Assembly (NCBI RefSeq): GCF_014203645.1
Contig: NZ_JACHJL010000001.1
Span: 800,589-864,588 of the forward strand
Origin: Streptomyces zagrosensis
Lineage (GTDB): Bacteria; Actinomycetota; Actinomycetes; Streptomycetales; Streptomycetaceae
Reading direction: 5' to 3'
Length of the DNA: 64,000 bases
The notes under the pieces: generated by a model
What the model saw: only the letters and a program-made list of their open reading frames with translations
Told to the model about the DNA's origin: nothing
Database searches by the model: none
Translations under genes and position numbers: made by a program
Part shown: one piece after another, positions 52,616 to 61,501 of the stretch
How the letters are laid out: the number at the start of each line of letters is the position of its first letter
Numbering within the stretch: position 1 is the first letter of the stretch

Positions 52616-53317
52616 TCAGACCTCGACCATCACCTGTGGCAGCGCCTTGCGCGTCAGGTCGGGAACCGCGCAGTCATCCGCGGGATAGCCGACCGGAATC
52701 ACGGCGAACGCCTTCTCGTTTTCCGGCCGCCCCAGCACCTGGGACAGGAACCGCATCGGACTGGGCGTGTGGATCAAGGCAGCGAGCCCCGACAGATGCA
52801 GTGCGGACAGCAACATCCCGACGGCTATGCCCACCGACTCGTCCACGTAGTAATGCTTGCGTTTGGCGCCGTCCTCGCCCAACCAGTAGCGCTGTTCAAA
52901 GACGACGATGAGCTGCGGCGCGTCCGTGAGGTGCGGCTTGACCTCGTCGGTGCCCAGGGGCCGCAGCGCCGCCAGCCACTCCTCGCCGAGCCGCCCCTCA
53001 TAGGAACGGCGTTCCTCTTCCTCCGCTGCCTCCCTGATCTGGCGCCGCACCTCGGGATTCTTGACCAAAACGAAGGTCCAAGGCTGCTGGTGCGCCCCGG
53101 AAGGTGCGGTGGCCGCGCAGGCGATGGCGTCGTGTACCACCTGCTCAGGCACCGGATCGGCGGAGAACTGCCGTACGGTCCTGCGCTCATCCATCCGTCG
53201 CCGCAGTTCGGCTGCGCGCTCCAGGGACTCGGTCGGGTCCATCCGCGTAGGGCGGTAGGGGACTGGTCGGTAGGGGTCGCCGTGGGTTGGGGTCCAGTTC
53301 CGCGTGAGTACAGACAT
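52616..53317 (-). CDS. Nitroreductase family protein
   Basis: 233 aa from ATG 53317 (ATG 53242, MDPTES, is the more domain-like start, 208 aa; no strong ribosome site decides). FMN-binding core: RRMDERRTVRQFSADPVPEQVVHDAIACAATAPSGAHQQPWTFVLV, and GIAVGMLLSALHLSGLAALIHTPSPMRFLSQVLGRPENEKAFAVIPVGYPA. Reduces nitroaromatics or quinones, or deiodinates; unknown here. Separate from the histidine kinase, which faces the other way. Confidence 0.88.
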   Translation of the reverse strand: MSVLTRNWTPTHGDPYRPVPYRPTRMDPTESLERAAELRRRMDERRTVRQFSADPVPEQVVHDAIACAATAPSGAHQQPWTFVLVKNPEVRRQIREAAEEEERRSYEGRLGEEWLAALRPLGTDEVKPHLTDAPQLIVVFEQRYWLGEDGAKRKHYYVDESVGIAVGMLLSALHLSGLAALIHTPSPMRFLSQVLGRPENEKAFAVIPVGYPADDCAVPDLTRKALPQVMVEV

Positions 53318-53467
53318 ACGCCGAGTCTGGCCCTGGCCCGGTCGTCATGGGGGACGGATGCCAGAATTTCCCGCCCCGCCAGGGCCCTTCGGCCTAGGTC
53401 CCACGGCCCAGCCCCCTGCCGTCGCCGGCCCGATACGCCCCCCTGAGCCCGCCGGTACGGTGAGGCC

Positions 53468-54628
53468 ATGACCAAAGGACCGGGATTCGGCCCCGGAACC
53501 GGCCTGGCAGCCGTGAGTACCGCGCTGCTCGCCATGAACCGACAACTGGAGGTTCGTGACGTCCTTAAGACGATCGTCGTTTCGGCCCGCGAACTGCTCA
53601 ACGCCAAGTACGCGGCGCTCGGCGTCCCCGACGATCACGGGGGCTTCGCCCAGTTCGTCGTGGACGGCGTGAGTGACAAGCAGTGGAAGGCCATCGGCCC
53701 GCTGCCACGCCAGCACGGCATCCTCGCCGCCATGCTCAAGGACGCGACGCCGCAGCGGCTGGCCGACGTCAGGACTGACCCCAGGTTCGAAGGCTGGCCC
53801 ACCGCGCACCCCGAGATGTCCGACTTCCTCGGCCTGCCCATCGCCGATGGCGATGAGGTGCTCGGCGCGCTCTTCCTGGCCAACAAGCAGTGCCGCAAGC
53901 CGGCGGGTGGTTGCGGCTTCACCGCCGATGACGAGGAACTGCTCGGCATCCTCGCCCAGCACGCCGCCATCGCGCTGACCAACGCCAGGCTCTACGAGCG
54001 CAGCCGCGAGCTGACCATCGCGGGCGAGCGCGCCCGGCTCGCCCACGAGCTGCACGACGCCGTCGCCCAAAAGCTCTTTTCGCTGCGCCTGACGGCCCAG
54101 GCCGCCACCGCCCTCGTAGACCGCGACCCGGACCGAGCCAAGAGCGAGCTGCAACAGGTGGCGGCCCTGGCCGCGGAAGCCGCCGACGAGCTACGCGCCG
54201 CCGTCGTGGAACTGCGCCCGGCCGCGCTCGACGAGGATGGCCTCGTCGCTACCCTGCGTACCCAGGTACAGGTCCTCGACCGCGCCCAGAACGCCCAGGT
54301 CACCTTTGCCTCCCAGGGCGTACGCGCATTGCCGTCCGCCCAGGAGGAGGCGCTGCTGCGGGTCGCCCAGGAGGCCCTGCACAACGCACTGCGGCATGCG
54401 GGAGCGGCCCACGTCGAGGTGACGCTGGCCCGGCACGGTGACAGCGGCGCGCTGCTGTGCGTACGCGATGACGGCTGTGGCTTCGACCCGTCCGCAGTCC
54501 GCCGCGCCGGACGGCATCTGGGGCTGGTCTCCATGCGCGACCGGGCAGCCGCTGTTGGCGGCGCACTCACCGTGGAATCCGCGCCCGGCAAGGGCACCGT
54601 GATCGAGATGGAGGTGCCCGGTGGCTGA
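53468..54628 (+). CDS. GAF-domain sensor histidine kinase (NarL-type partner)
   Basis: 386 aa cytosolic, no membrane helices. GAF domain: about residues 10-180 (LGVPDDHGGFAQFVVDGVSD, DFLGLPIADGDEVLGALFLANK). HisKA_3 phosphoacceptor His in RARLAHELHDAVAQKLFSLRLTAQA (about 197). HATPase region: VAQEALHNALRHAGAAHVEV, CVRDDGCGFDPS and GLVSMRDRAAAVGG. Redox or ligand sensing by the GAF is possible; a Cys pair (KQCRKPAGGCGF) at about 139-148 is notable. Overlaps the regulator gene. Confidence 0.92.
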   Translation: MTKGPGFGPGTGLAAVSTALLAMNRQLEVRDVLKTIVVSARELLNAKYAALGVPDDHGGFAQFVVDGVSDKQWKAIGPLPRQHGILAAMLKDATPQRLADVRTDPRFEGWPTAHPEMSDFLGLPIADGDEVLGALFLANKQCRKPAGGCGFTADDEELLGILAQHAAIALTNARLYERSRELTIAGERARLAHELHDAVAQKLFSLRLTAQAATALVDRDPDRAKSELQQVAALAAEAADELRAAVVELRPAALDEDGLVATLRTQVQVLDRAQNAQVTFASQGVRALPSAQEEALLRVAQEALHNALRHAGAAHVEVTLARHGDSGALLCVRDDGCGFDPSAVRRAGRHLGLVSMRDRAAAVGGALTVESAPGKGTVIEMEVPGG

Positions 54629-55316
54629 ACCGGAGAGCACACAGCAAACGGCCGCGACCCAGCCGCCACGCACCGGGCAGCAGCGCATCTCGGTGCTGCT
54701 GGTCGATGACCACCAGGTGGTGCGCCGGGGCTTGCGCACTTTCCTCGAAGTGCAGGAGGACATCGAGGTGGTCGGCGAGGCGTCGGACGGCGAGGAGGGC
54801 GTCGCCCGCGCCGAGGAGCTACGGCCCGACGTCGTCCTGATGGACGTCAAGATGCCGGGCGCCGATGGAATCGACGCACTGCGCAAGCTCCGCGAGCTGG
54901 ACAATCCGGCCCGGGTGCTGATCGTCACCAGTTTCACCGAGCAGCGCACCGTCGTCCCTGCGCTACGCGCCGGCGCGGCCGGCTACGTATACAAGGACGT
55001 GGACCCGGAGGCCCTCGCGGGCGCCATCCGCTCCGTATACGCCGGGCATGTGCTGCTTCAGCCCGAGGTGGCAGGGGCGCTGCTGTCCCAGGAAGAGACG
55101 CACGGCGGCCACGGGCGTAGTGGCACCCTCACCGACCGTGAGCGGGAGGTGCTGGCGCTGATAGCGGACGGCCGCTCCAACCGGGAGATCGCCCGGGCCC
55201 TGGTCCTGTCGGAGAAGACCGTCAAGACGCACGTCTCGAACATCTTGATGAAGCTCGACCTGTCCGACCGCACCCAGGCTGCCCTGTGGGCCGTCCGTCA
55301 TGGGATTGGCGACTGA
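54621..55316 (+). CDS. LuxR/NarL family response regulator
   Basis: 231 aa from GTG 54621, overlapping the kinase by 8 bases (translational coupling). Receiver: SVLLVDDHQVVRRGLRTFL, phospho-Asp75 in VVLMDVKMPG, Thr/Ser in LIVTSFTEQ, Lys in GYVYKDVDPEAL. LuxR helix-turn-helix: LTDREREVLALIADGRSNREIARALVLSEKTVKTHVSNILMKLDLSDRTQ. Acts with the upstream kinase. The next gene downstream is a chaplin, a plausible target. Confidence 0.95.
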   Translation: MAEPESTQQTAATQPPRTGQQRISVLLVDDHQVVRRGLRTFLEVQEDIEVVGEASDGEEGVARAEELRPDVVLMDVKMPGADGIDALRKLRELDNPARVLIVTSFTEQRTVVPALRAGAAGYVYKDVDPEALAGAIRSVYAGHVLLQPEVAGALLSQEETHGGHGRSGTLTDREREVLALIADGRSNREIARALVLSEKTVKTHVSNILMKLDLSDRTQAALWAVRHGIGD

Positions 55317-55430
55317 CGTTTCATACGGTCGTGTGATTGACAGGCTGGTAGCGCAGCCCCTGTGGCGGTCAGCCGTTCTCCAGGGCACGCCGCGGCGGCA
55401 AGCCGCGGCGAAGCTGAGAAGGGCTGAGCA

Positions 55431-55673
55431 GTGAAGAACTCCAAGAGGGCCGCCGCCGTATCGATCATGGTCGGCGGACTCGCTGTCGCTGGGGCGGGCG
55501 CCGCCTCGGTGAGCGACGCCGTCGCTCACGGCAAGGCCGTGGGCTCGCCCGGGGTCGGTTCCGGCAAGCAGATCCAGGTCCCGGTGGACGTGCCCGTGAA
55601 CGCCTGCGGTAACTCGGTGAACGTGGTCGGGTTGCTGAACCCCACCTTCGGCAACTTCTGCATCAACGTCTGA
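55431..55673 (+). CDS. Short chaplin (chpE position) with two cysteines
   Basis: 80 aa. Signal peptide KRAAAVSIMVGGLAVAGAGAASVSDAVA, then the chaplin domain HGKAVGSPGVGSGKQIQVPVDVPVNACGNSVNVVGLLNPTFGNFCINV. Chaplins form amyloid-like films on aerial hyphae and spores. At the position of S. coelicolor chpE (SCO1800), which lacks the Cys pair, this one has both (NACGNS and NFCINV). ATG 55431; short chaplins are not wall-anchored. Two-component genes lie upstream. Confidence 0.93.
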   Translation: MKNSKRAAAVSIMVGGLAVAGAGAASVSDAVAHGKAVGSPGVGSGKQIQVPVDVPVNACGNSVNVVGLLNPTFGNFCINV

Positions 55674-56189
55674 TCGGGTACGCACCCTTTGACCGATCGG
55701 GTCCGTAGCGCGCTGTTCTCGCCAGGCCGGGGGCACCCGGCTGAGCGCCGCGCCCCCGGACCCTGATCTGACGCCCCCCGCAGCCCCTCCGGCCCCGTGG
55801 CACCTGGCGAATTCGAGTGGTCGTTGCAACACGGGGCCGGTCGCCTTCTCGGCGGGGATGCTTGCGGGCCTTCGTACGGTCTTCGTGTCTGGGGTCGGCC
55901 CCGCGACCGGAGCACATACGTCCATCGAGGGCGTTCCCCGGGGCCGCGAGCATTCGTCGGGCCGGTCCGGGGCGCAACAGGCCAGGGCAGTCCGGGGCAG
56001 TCCGGGGCAGTCCACAACAGAGCTGTCTGGCCCCTCACGGGTGACCCAGAGGTTACGGTCCGTCGCCGGATTCAACCCGATCGTGGGTAAACGCGCCCGC
56101 CACCCGTGTCACGTCAGTCACCCGAACGTTGTCAACATGCGGCCCCGCGGCTGGGGCCGTTAGGACATTCCAGCAGAAGGTAGAACCCC
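55674..56189. other. Region between chaplins with short repeats
   Basis: 516 bases. Contains three tandem copies of GGGGCAGTCC (55984-56013) and a GTTGTCAAC palindrome (56128-56136) 60 bases before the second chaplin, in its promoter region. No gene supported. Confidence 0.6.
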
Positions 56190-56438
56190 ATGAACTCCAT
56201 GAGCACTGTCAAGAAGGCCGCCCTGGTCATCGCCGCCGCCGGCGTGGCCGTCGGAGCCTCGTCCGGCGCCGCGTTCGCCGACAGCGGGGCCCGCGGCAAC
56301 GCCGTTGGCTCGCCCGGTGTCCTGTCCGGTGACCAGCTCCAGGTCCCGGTTCACGTGCCGATCAACCTCTGCGGCAACACGGTCAGCGTCATCGCCGTGC
56401 TGAACCCTGCCGTGGGCAACACCTGCATCAACGCCTGA
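56190..56438 (+). CDS. Second short chaplin
   Basis: 82 aa, ATG 56190 (AGAAGG upstream). Signal KKAALVIAAAGVAVGASSGAAFADSG, chaplin domain GNAVGSPGVLSGDQLQVPVHVPINLCGNTVSVIAVLNPAVGNTCINA with both Cys. Close to the first copy, but only about half the residues agree, so it is an older duplication. Followed by a strong terminator. Confidence 0.93.
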   Translation: MNSMSTVKKAALVIAAAGVAVGASSGAAFADSGARGNAVGSPGVLSGDQLQVPVHVPINLCGNTVSVIAVLNPAVGNTCINA

Positions 56439-56458
56439 TCACAGCGCCTTCTGTAGTC

Positions 56459-56500
56459 GAAAGTCCCCGCGGACCCGCCGTCTGGTCCGCGGGGACTTTC
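56459..56500. terminator. Terminator after the second chaplin
   Basis: 17-bp perfect arms GAAAGTCCCCGCGGACC / GGTCCGCGGGGACTTTC with loop CGCCGTCT, 20 bases beyond the chaplin stop. T/C run follows. Bidirectional with the next, convergent gene. Confidence 0.9.
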
Positions 56501-56573
56501 CCTGTCCCCTCCCTCCGGCCCTTCCCCGGCTTCTCGTCCGCCCCCGAGACCCCGCCGCTTCCCCGATCCCGTC

Positions 56574-57440
56574 TTAGGGTTGCCGTAGCCGCTGCTCCAC
56601 GTACGCGTTGTAGGCCGCCACCTGAGCGCGCCGCGCAGTCCGCTCCACCGGACGCAGCGCCGCGGCCCGCGCCGCGATCTCGGACGCGCTCACCGCGCCA
56701 CCGTGCTCGGGCCCGTACGCGATGTCCACCAGCGCAGCCACCCGCTGTGCCAACTCCAGCACCCGCACCGCGCGCGGCGGATAGCCCGGCGCAAGCACCT
56801 CACGGTTGCGCTCGGCCCGCGCCCGGTACGCATCGAGCGCCGCGGCGGCTACGGGACCTGATCCCGCCACATTCAACTGGGACAGCACCTGCGTCGCCTC
56901 CCGCAGCGCATCGGGCAGCTCCCGCTCCGCCTCGCCGAGCGAGGGCACATCCGCGGGCGGCGCCTCGCGGACCGGCAGACAGCGCCACAGAACCTCGGTG
57001 TGGACGTCCTCATCGGTCACCGCCCCGCCGTTCGGCGACCCAAGGCCCACAGCGCCGTCCGGCACCTGTGGCCCGGCCCGGCGCACCTCGGGCACCAGGC
57101 CGAGTGCTACGCCCACCGCGATCACCGCCTCACCCGCCTCAAGCGCCCGCGCGTTGAACTCCGGGGGCCCACTCAGCCCCAGCGGATGCCCCGCCACCGG
57201 CAGCGCCACACACAGCCCGGTCGCGCCGAGCGCACGCAACCGTCCTATCGCCAGCGTCAGACCGACCGGCGCCGCATTCGGCGTCACACCAGGCGGAGCA
57301 GGTCTCTCCGGCAGGTCGGCGACGCGGTGTGACGCATCCGCGCCGGTCATACGGTGCGCCGCGTCATCAGGGGAGACAAGCCCGGCAAGAAGGGCGTTTC
57401 CCCACGCGGCCAGGCGTCCTGAACGAGGTTCATCGAGCAT
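56574..57440 (-). CDS. Conserved actinobacterial hypothetical protein
   Basis: 288 aa. N-terminus RLAAWGNALLAGLVSPDDAAHRMTGADASHRVADLPER, then a Pro/Ala-rich middle (IGRLRALGATGLCVALPVAGHPLGLSGPPEFNARALEAGEAVIAVGVALGLVPEV) and a C-terminal helical part ending VERTARRAQVAAYNAYVEQRLRQP. I do not recognise the family with certainty. No catalytic motif. Divergent from the ABC ATPase gene. Confidence 0.8.
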   Translation of the reverse strand: MLDEPRSGRLAAWGNALLAGLVSPDDAAHRMTGADASHRVADLPERPAPPGVTPNAAPVGLTLAIGRLRALGATGLCVALPVAGHPLGLSGPPEFNARALEAGEAVIAVGVALGLVPEVRRAGPQVPDGAVGLGSPNGGAVTDEDVHTEVLWRCLPVREAPPADVPSLGEAERELPDALREATQVLSQLNVAGSGPVAAAALDAYRARAERNREVLAPGYPPRAVRVLELAQRVAALVDIAYGPEHGGAVSASEIAARAAALRPVERTARRAQVAAYNAYVEQRLRQP

Positions 57441-57550
57441 GCCACCAGCCTAAGGACTGGCACCGACAACGGGTGGCGTAGGTTTTGCTTGGGAGCTGTG
57501 CCCGCCGGCACACGCGACATGACGAGACTGCAATGGGAGACAACGCGCTC

Positions 57551-58342
57551 ATGAGCGATGTTCTGGAGCTGGTGGACGTATCTGTGGTCCGCGACGGCCG
57601 GGCTCTGGTGGACCATGTCTCGTGGTCGGTCGCCGAGGGAGAACGATGGGTGATCCTTGGCCCCAACGGCGCGGGCAAGACGACTCTCCTCAACATTGCC
57701 TCCAGCTATCTGTTCCCGACCGCCGGCGCTGTGCAGATCCTCGGCGAAAAGCTCGGCGGAGTAGACGTTTTTGACCTCCGGCCGCGCATCGGCATGGCAG
57801 GCATCGGCGTGGCCGACAAGCTGCCGCGCAGCCAAACCGTGTTGCAGACCGTACTCACCGCCGCCTACGGGATGACCGCGAGTTGGCAAGAGAGCTACGA
57901 GTCCGTGGACGAGGACCGCGCCCGTGCCTTCCTCGACCGGCTGGGCATGAGCGATTACCTCGACCGCAAGTTCGGCACCCTCTCCGAGGGTGAGCGCAAG
58001 CGCACCCTGATTGCCCGCGCCATGATGACCGACCCCGAGTTGTTGCTCCTCGACGAGCCCGCCGCCGGTCTCGACCTCGGCGGACGTGAGGACCTCGTGC
58101 GCCGGCTTGGCAGGCTCGCCCGCGATCCGTACGCACCCTCCATGATCATGGTGACGCACCACGTCGAGGAGATTCCCCCGGGCTTCACCCACGTCCTGAT
58201 GATCCGACAGGGTGAGGTGCTAGCCGCCGGCCCCATGGAGAGTGAACTCAACTCCCGTAACCTGTCGCACTGTTTCGGCCTTCCCCTGGTCGTGGGGCGC
58301 AACGGTGAGCGCTGGACCGCGCAGGGCCTGCCACTGAAGTGA
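57551..58342 (+). CDS. ABC transporter ATP-binding protein (single domain)
   Basis: 263 aa from ATG 57551 (ATG 57533 also possible). Walker A ILGPNGAGKTTLLNIASSY, signature LSEGERKRTLIARAMM, Walker B LLLDEPAAGLDLGG, His-loop MVTHHVEEIPPGF. No permease is adjacent. Resembles the iron/molybdate-type ATPases known as ModF- or YlmA-like, which often act without visible permeases. Transport role is uncertain. Confidence 0.85.
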   Translation: MSDVLELVDVSVVRDGRALVDHVSWSVAEGERWVILGPNGAGKTTLLNIASSYLFPTAGAVQILGEKLGGVDVFDLRPRIGMAGIGVADKLPRSQTVLQTVLTAAYGMTASWQESYESVDEDRARAFLDRLGMSDYLDRKFGTLSEGERKRTLIARAMMTDPELLLLDEPAAGLDLGGREDLVRRLGRLARDPYAPSMIMVTHHVEEIPPGFTHVLMIRQGEVLAAGPMESELNSRNLSHCFGLPLVVGRNGERWTAQGLPLK

Positions 58343-58461
58343 TCCGCCGCGCGGCCGGCATCCCGCGTCGAAGCCTGGGCGCGACGGGGCCGATCGGCCC
58401 GTAATGGCGCAGACTGTGCGGTGCCCTGTCCTCGGTGTGATCCGACAACTACCATGACCCC

Positions 58462-58884
58462 GTGGACGCATGGGTGTGGTGGCTAATTGCCGCCGTCGGA
58501 CTGGGTATCCCTCTCGTACTGACGGCGATGCCCGAATTCGGAATGTTCGCCGTGGGTGCCGTCGCCGGTGCCCTCACTGCCGCGCTCGGCGGTGGCGTCG
58601 TGCTCCAGGTGGTGGTCTTCGCCATCGCCTCGGTCGCGCTGGTCGCCGTCGTGCGCCCGATCGCCGCGCGCAACCGTACCCAGCGCCCGTCCCTGGCCAG
58701 TGGCATCGAAGCGCTGAAAGGCCGACAGGCCGTCGTCCTGGAGCGAGTTGACAGAGGCGGCGGGCGCATCAAGCTCGCAGGCGAGGTCTGGTCCGCCCGT
58801 TCCCTCGACGACGACCAGGCATACGAGCCGGGCCAACAGGTCGATGTGGTGGAGATCGACGGAGCGACCGCCGTCGTGATGTGA
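58462..58884 (+). CDS. NfeD family membrane protein
   Basis: 140 aa from GTG 58462. Helices WWLIAAVGLGIPLVLTAMPEFGMFAVGAVAGALTAALGGGVVLQVVVFAIASVALVAVVRP, then the OB-fold NfeD domain: GIEALKGRQAVVLERVDRGGGRIKLAGEVWSARSLDD. NfeD short forms pair with SPFH proteins, and one lies directly downstream (123 bases). Confidence 0.92.
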   Translation: MDAWVWWLIAAVGLGIPLVLTAMPEFGMFAVGAVAGALTAALGGGVVLQVVVFAIASVALVAVVRPIAARNRTQRPSLASGIEALKGRQAVVLERVDRGGGRIKLAGEVWSARSLDDDQAYEPGQQVDVVEIDGATAVVM

Positions 58885-59007
58885 GCCGTACGAACAGGGA
58901 TATGAGCTGTGCACACGAAGCGGCGCCCCGGCTGTGCGGTGGTCCGCTGATCTGACAGACTCACCTATCCAAGATCGACCGACAACCGAAGGGCACGGGG
59001 AGCCACA

Positions 59008-59958
59008 GTGGACTCGATCATCATCGTCCTGATCATCCTGGTGGTGCTCGTGTTTATCGCCTTGATCAAGACGATCCAAGTCATCCCCCAGGCGAGCGCG
59101 GCCATCGTCGAGCGTTTCGGGCGCTACACACGGACCCTCAACGCCGGACTGAACATCGTCGTCCCGTTTATCGACTCCGTACGTAACCGCGTTGACCTGC
59201 GTGAACAGGTCGTCCCCTTCCCGCCGCAGCCGGTGATCACCCAGGACAACCTGGTGGTCAACATCGACACCGTCATCTACTACCAGGTCACCGACGCCCG
59301 CGCCGCGACCTACGAGGTCGCCAGCTACATCCAGGCGATCGAGCAGCTCACCGTCACCACGCTGCGCAACATCATCGGCGGCATGGACCTGGAGCGGACC
59401 CTGACCTCCCGCGAGGAGATCAACGCGGCGCTCCGCGGCGTGCTGGACGAGGCCACCGGCAAATGGGGCATCCGCGTCAACCGCGTTGAGCTGAAGGCGA
59501 TCGAGCCGCCGACCTCCATCCAGGACTCGATGGAAAAGCAGATGCGCGCCGACCGTGACAAGCGCGCCGCGATCTTGCAGGCCGAGGGTGTCCGGCAGTC
59601 GGAAATTCTGCGCGCTGAGGGTGAAAAGCAGTCCTCCATCCTCCGCGCCGAAGGTGATGCCAAAGCCGCCGCGCTGCGTGCCGAGGGCGAGGCGCAAGCG
59701 ATCCGTACGGTCTTCGAATCCATCCACGCGGGCGACGCGGACCAAAAACTGCTCTCCTACCAGTACCTCCAGATGCTCCCGAAGATCGCCGAGGGCGACG
59801 CCAACAAGCTCTGGATCGTGCCCAGCGAGATCGGTGACGCCCTCAAGGGCCTAGGCGGCGCACTCGGCAACTTCGGCCCCATGGGCGGCAATTCAGGGTC
59901 GGGTGGCGGCTCGGAAGCTGCGCCCAGGCAGCGTCGCGAGCAGCCCGGGATCGACTGA
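59008..59958 (+). CDS. SPFH domain (stomatin-like) membrane protein
   Basis: 316 aa. N-terminal helix IIIVLIILVVLVFIALIKTIQVIPQ, then the SPFH domain: ASAAIVERFGRYTRTLNAGLNIVVPFIDSVRNRVDLREQ, DNLVVNIDTVIYYQVTDARAATYEVASY. A coiled-coil of repeated RAEGEKQSSILRAEGDA units (about 185-235). Gly/Ser-rich tail. Forms membrane microdomain assemblies with NfeD, as a likely lipid-scaffold or protease regulator. Confidence 0.93.
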   Translation: MDSIIIVLIILVVLVFIALIKTIQVIPQASAAIVERFGRYTRTLNAGLNIVVPFIDSVRNRVDLREQVVPFPPQPVITQDNLVVNIDTVIYYQVTDARAATYEVASYIQAIEQLTVTTLRNIIGGMDLERTLTSREEINAALRGVLDEATGKWGIRVNRVELKAIEPPTSIQDSMEKQMRADRDKRAAILQAEGVRQSEILRAEGEKQSSILRAEGDAKAAALRAEGEAQAIRTVFESIHAGDADQKLLSYQYLQMLPKIAEGDANKLWIVPSEIGDALKGLGGALGNFGPMGGNSGSGGGSEAAPRQRREQPGID

Positions 59959-60061
59959 CGACAGCCGCACTACGCACGCGCCGGCCATCCGCGCCCGCGG
60001 CGGCCCAAGAGCCACCGCGCCGCAGTCAGTACACATGGTGACCGCACCCGGCGCACGACAC

Positions 60062-60096
60062 GGCCCCGCCGCTCCACCGAGCGACGGGGCCATCGT
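60062..60096 (+). terminator. Terminator after the SPFH gene
   Basis: GGCCCCGCCGCT / AGCGACGGGGCC stem with a short CCACCG loop, followed by ATCG and TTTTT (60095-60099). A rare example here with a T run, on the SPFH transcript. Confidence 0.8.
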
Positions 60097-60122
60097 TTTT
60101 GCCTCACACCGTTGCGGTGCCG

Positions 60123-60626
60123 TCAGGCGGGCACCGGCAGCCAGTCCGGGAGCGCCTGCCGACCAGCACCACCGAGACCCAGGACCAGGGCGTCCGATGG
60201 CGACGGCGCGAAGGGCGCGCGCAGCAACCGCATCCCCGCCTGCTCCGGCGTACGGTCCGCCTTGCGGTGGTTATCCTCCGCACACGAGGCGACGGTATTC
60301 AGCCAGGTATCCCCGCCCCCGCGCGACCGGGGCACCACATGGTCCACGGTCGTAGCCTTGCGTCCGCAGTACGCGCACTGGTACCGGTCCCTGACCAGCA
60401 CCCCGCGCCGCGACCACGGCGCCCGTCTTCGGAAGGGCACCCGCACGTAGCGGCTCAGCCTGATCACACGCGGCACCGGCAACTCCACCGCGGCGGCCCG
60501 CACCCGAAGCTCGGGATGGGCCTGCTCGACAACGGCCTTCCCCTGAAGCACCAGCACAACTGCACGCCGCAACGTCACCGTGGACAGTGGTTCGAAGCTG
60601 GCATTGAGCACCAGGGTCTCGCGCAT
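60123..60626 (-). CDS. HNH endonuclease family protein
   Basis: 167 aa from ATG 60626 with GGGAGGTG upstream. N-terminal segment MRETLVLNASFEPLSTVTLRRAVVLVLQGKAVVEQ, then VPFRRRAPWSRRGVLVRDRYQCAYCGRKATTVDHVVPRSRGGGDTWLNTVASCAEDNHRKADRTP (HNH with C-x2-C zinc, DH and N residues). Common chromosomal HNH of actinobacteria; function unknown and not mobile-element linked here. Confidence 0.9.
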   Translation of the reverse strand: MRETLVLNASFEPLSTVTLRRAVVLVLQGKAVVEQAHPELRVRAAAVELPVPRVIRLSRYVRVPFRRRAPWSRRGVLVRDRYQCAYCGRKATTVDHVVPRSRGGGDTWLNTVASCAEDNHRKADRTPEQAGMRLLRAPFAPSPSDALVLGLGGAGRQALPDWLPVPA

Positions 60627-60872
60627 CCCGAACACCTCCCGCATCCCGGCCCGCCCCGTTTCGGGCACGGCTTAACTCTGGACGCGCGAGCCAGGGACGA
60701 CAACGCAATTTCGGGCACTGTCCGAAACGAGAAGGCCCGTGCGCTCAGCCCCCATAGGGCGAATCGGACGTCAGGCAGTGGGCATGACGGGCATGACGTA
60801 CGAGAGGAAGAGCCGGGGGCGGTACGGGCCAGGGCCCCCGCGCTCGTCGCCTCAGCCCACAGCTCTCAGCTC

Positions 60873-61412
60873 TCAGCCCTCAGCGGGAGCCTCGTACTCG
60901 CCGATCAACTGGGCACGCCCCAACGTATGGAAGCGCAGATTGAAGCCCACGAACGCGGGCGACGCCTCCGCGTCGGGGCCCAACTTGTCCGTGTCCACGG
61001 CATACACCGTGAACACATAGCGGTGCGAGCCGTCGCCGGGCGGCGGCGCGGCACCGCCGAAGTCCCGGGTGCCGTAGTCGTTTCGCGCGTGCACCGCGCC
61101 CTCGGGCAGCCCGGTGAACCCCTCGCTGCCCGCGCCGGCGGGCAGCTCGGTGACATGGGCCGGGATGTCGAAAAGCGTCCAGTGCCAAAACCCGCTGCCG
61201 GTCGGCGCGTCGGGATCGAAGCAGGTGACGGCGAAGCTCTTCGTCCCCTCAGGAAAGCCCGACCAGCGCAACTGCGGGGACCTATTGCCCGCGCCGTACA
61301 CCTGATCGTCCTTCAGCACGCCGCCGTGCGTCACATCGTCGCTCTGCACGGTGAACGAGGGCACTGCCGGATGGAAGTCATGGGGAAGCGGGCGCCGGTT
61401 CTGCTCGGACAC
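60873..61412 (-). CDS. YbhB/YbcL family Raf-kinase-inhibitor-like protein
   Basis: 179 aa. PEBP fold: NRSPQLRWSGFPEGTKSFAVTCFDPDAPTGSGFWHWTLFDIPAHVTELPAG holds the ligand-pocket signature DPDAP and the H-W. GAVHARNDYGTRDFGGAAPPPGDGSHRYVFTVYAVD continues. A ligand-binding protein of unknown role in bacteria. Confidence 0.93.
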   Translation of the reverse strand: MSEQNRRPLPHDFHPAVPSFTVQSDDVTHGGVLKDDQVYGAGNRSPQLRWSGFPEGTKSFAVTCFDPDAPTGSGFWHWTLFDIPAHVTELPAGAGSEGFTGLPEGAVHARNDYGTRDFGGAAPPPGDGSHRYVFTVYAVDTDKLGPDAEASPAFVGFNLRFHTLGRAQLIGEYEAPAEG

Positions 61413-61501
61413 GTTGAATCCTCTCTGCTCGGCTCGCGTGACGATGCGGTCACGGCCAGCCTAGCGATCACCGCCGGCCCACGGCCGTCCGTGCTGCGAC
61501 G

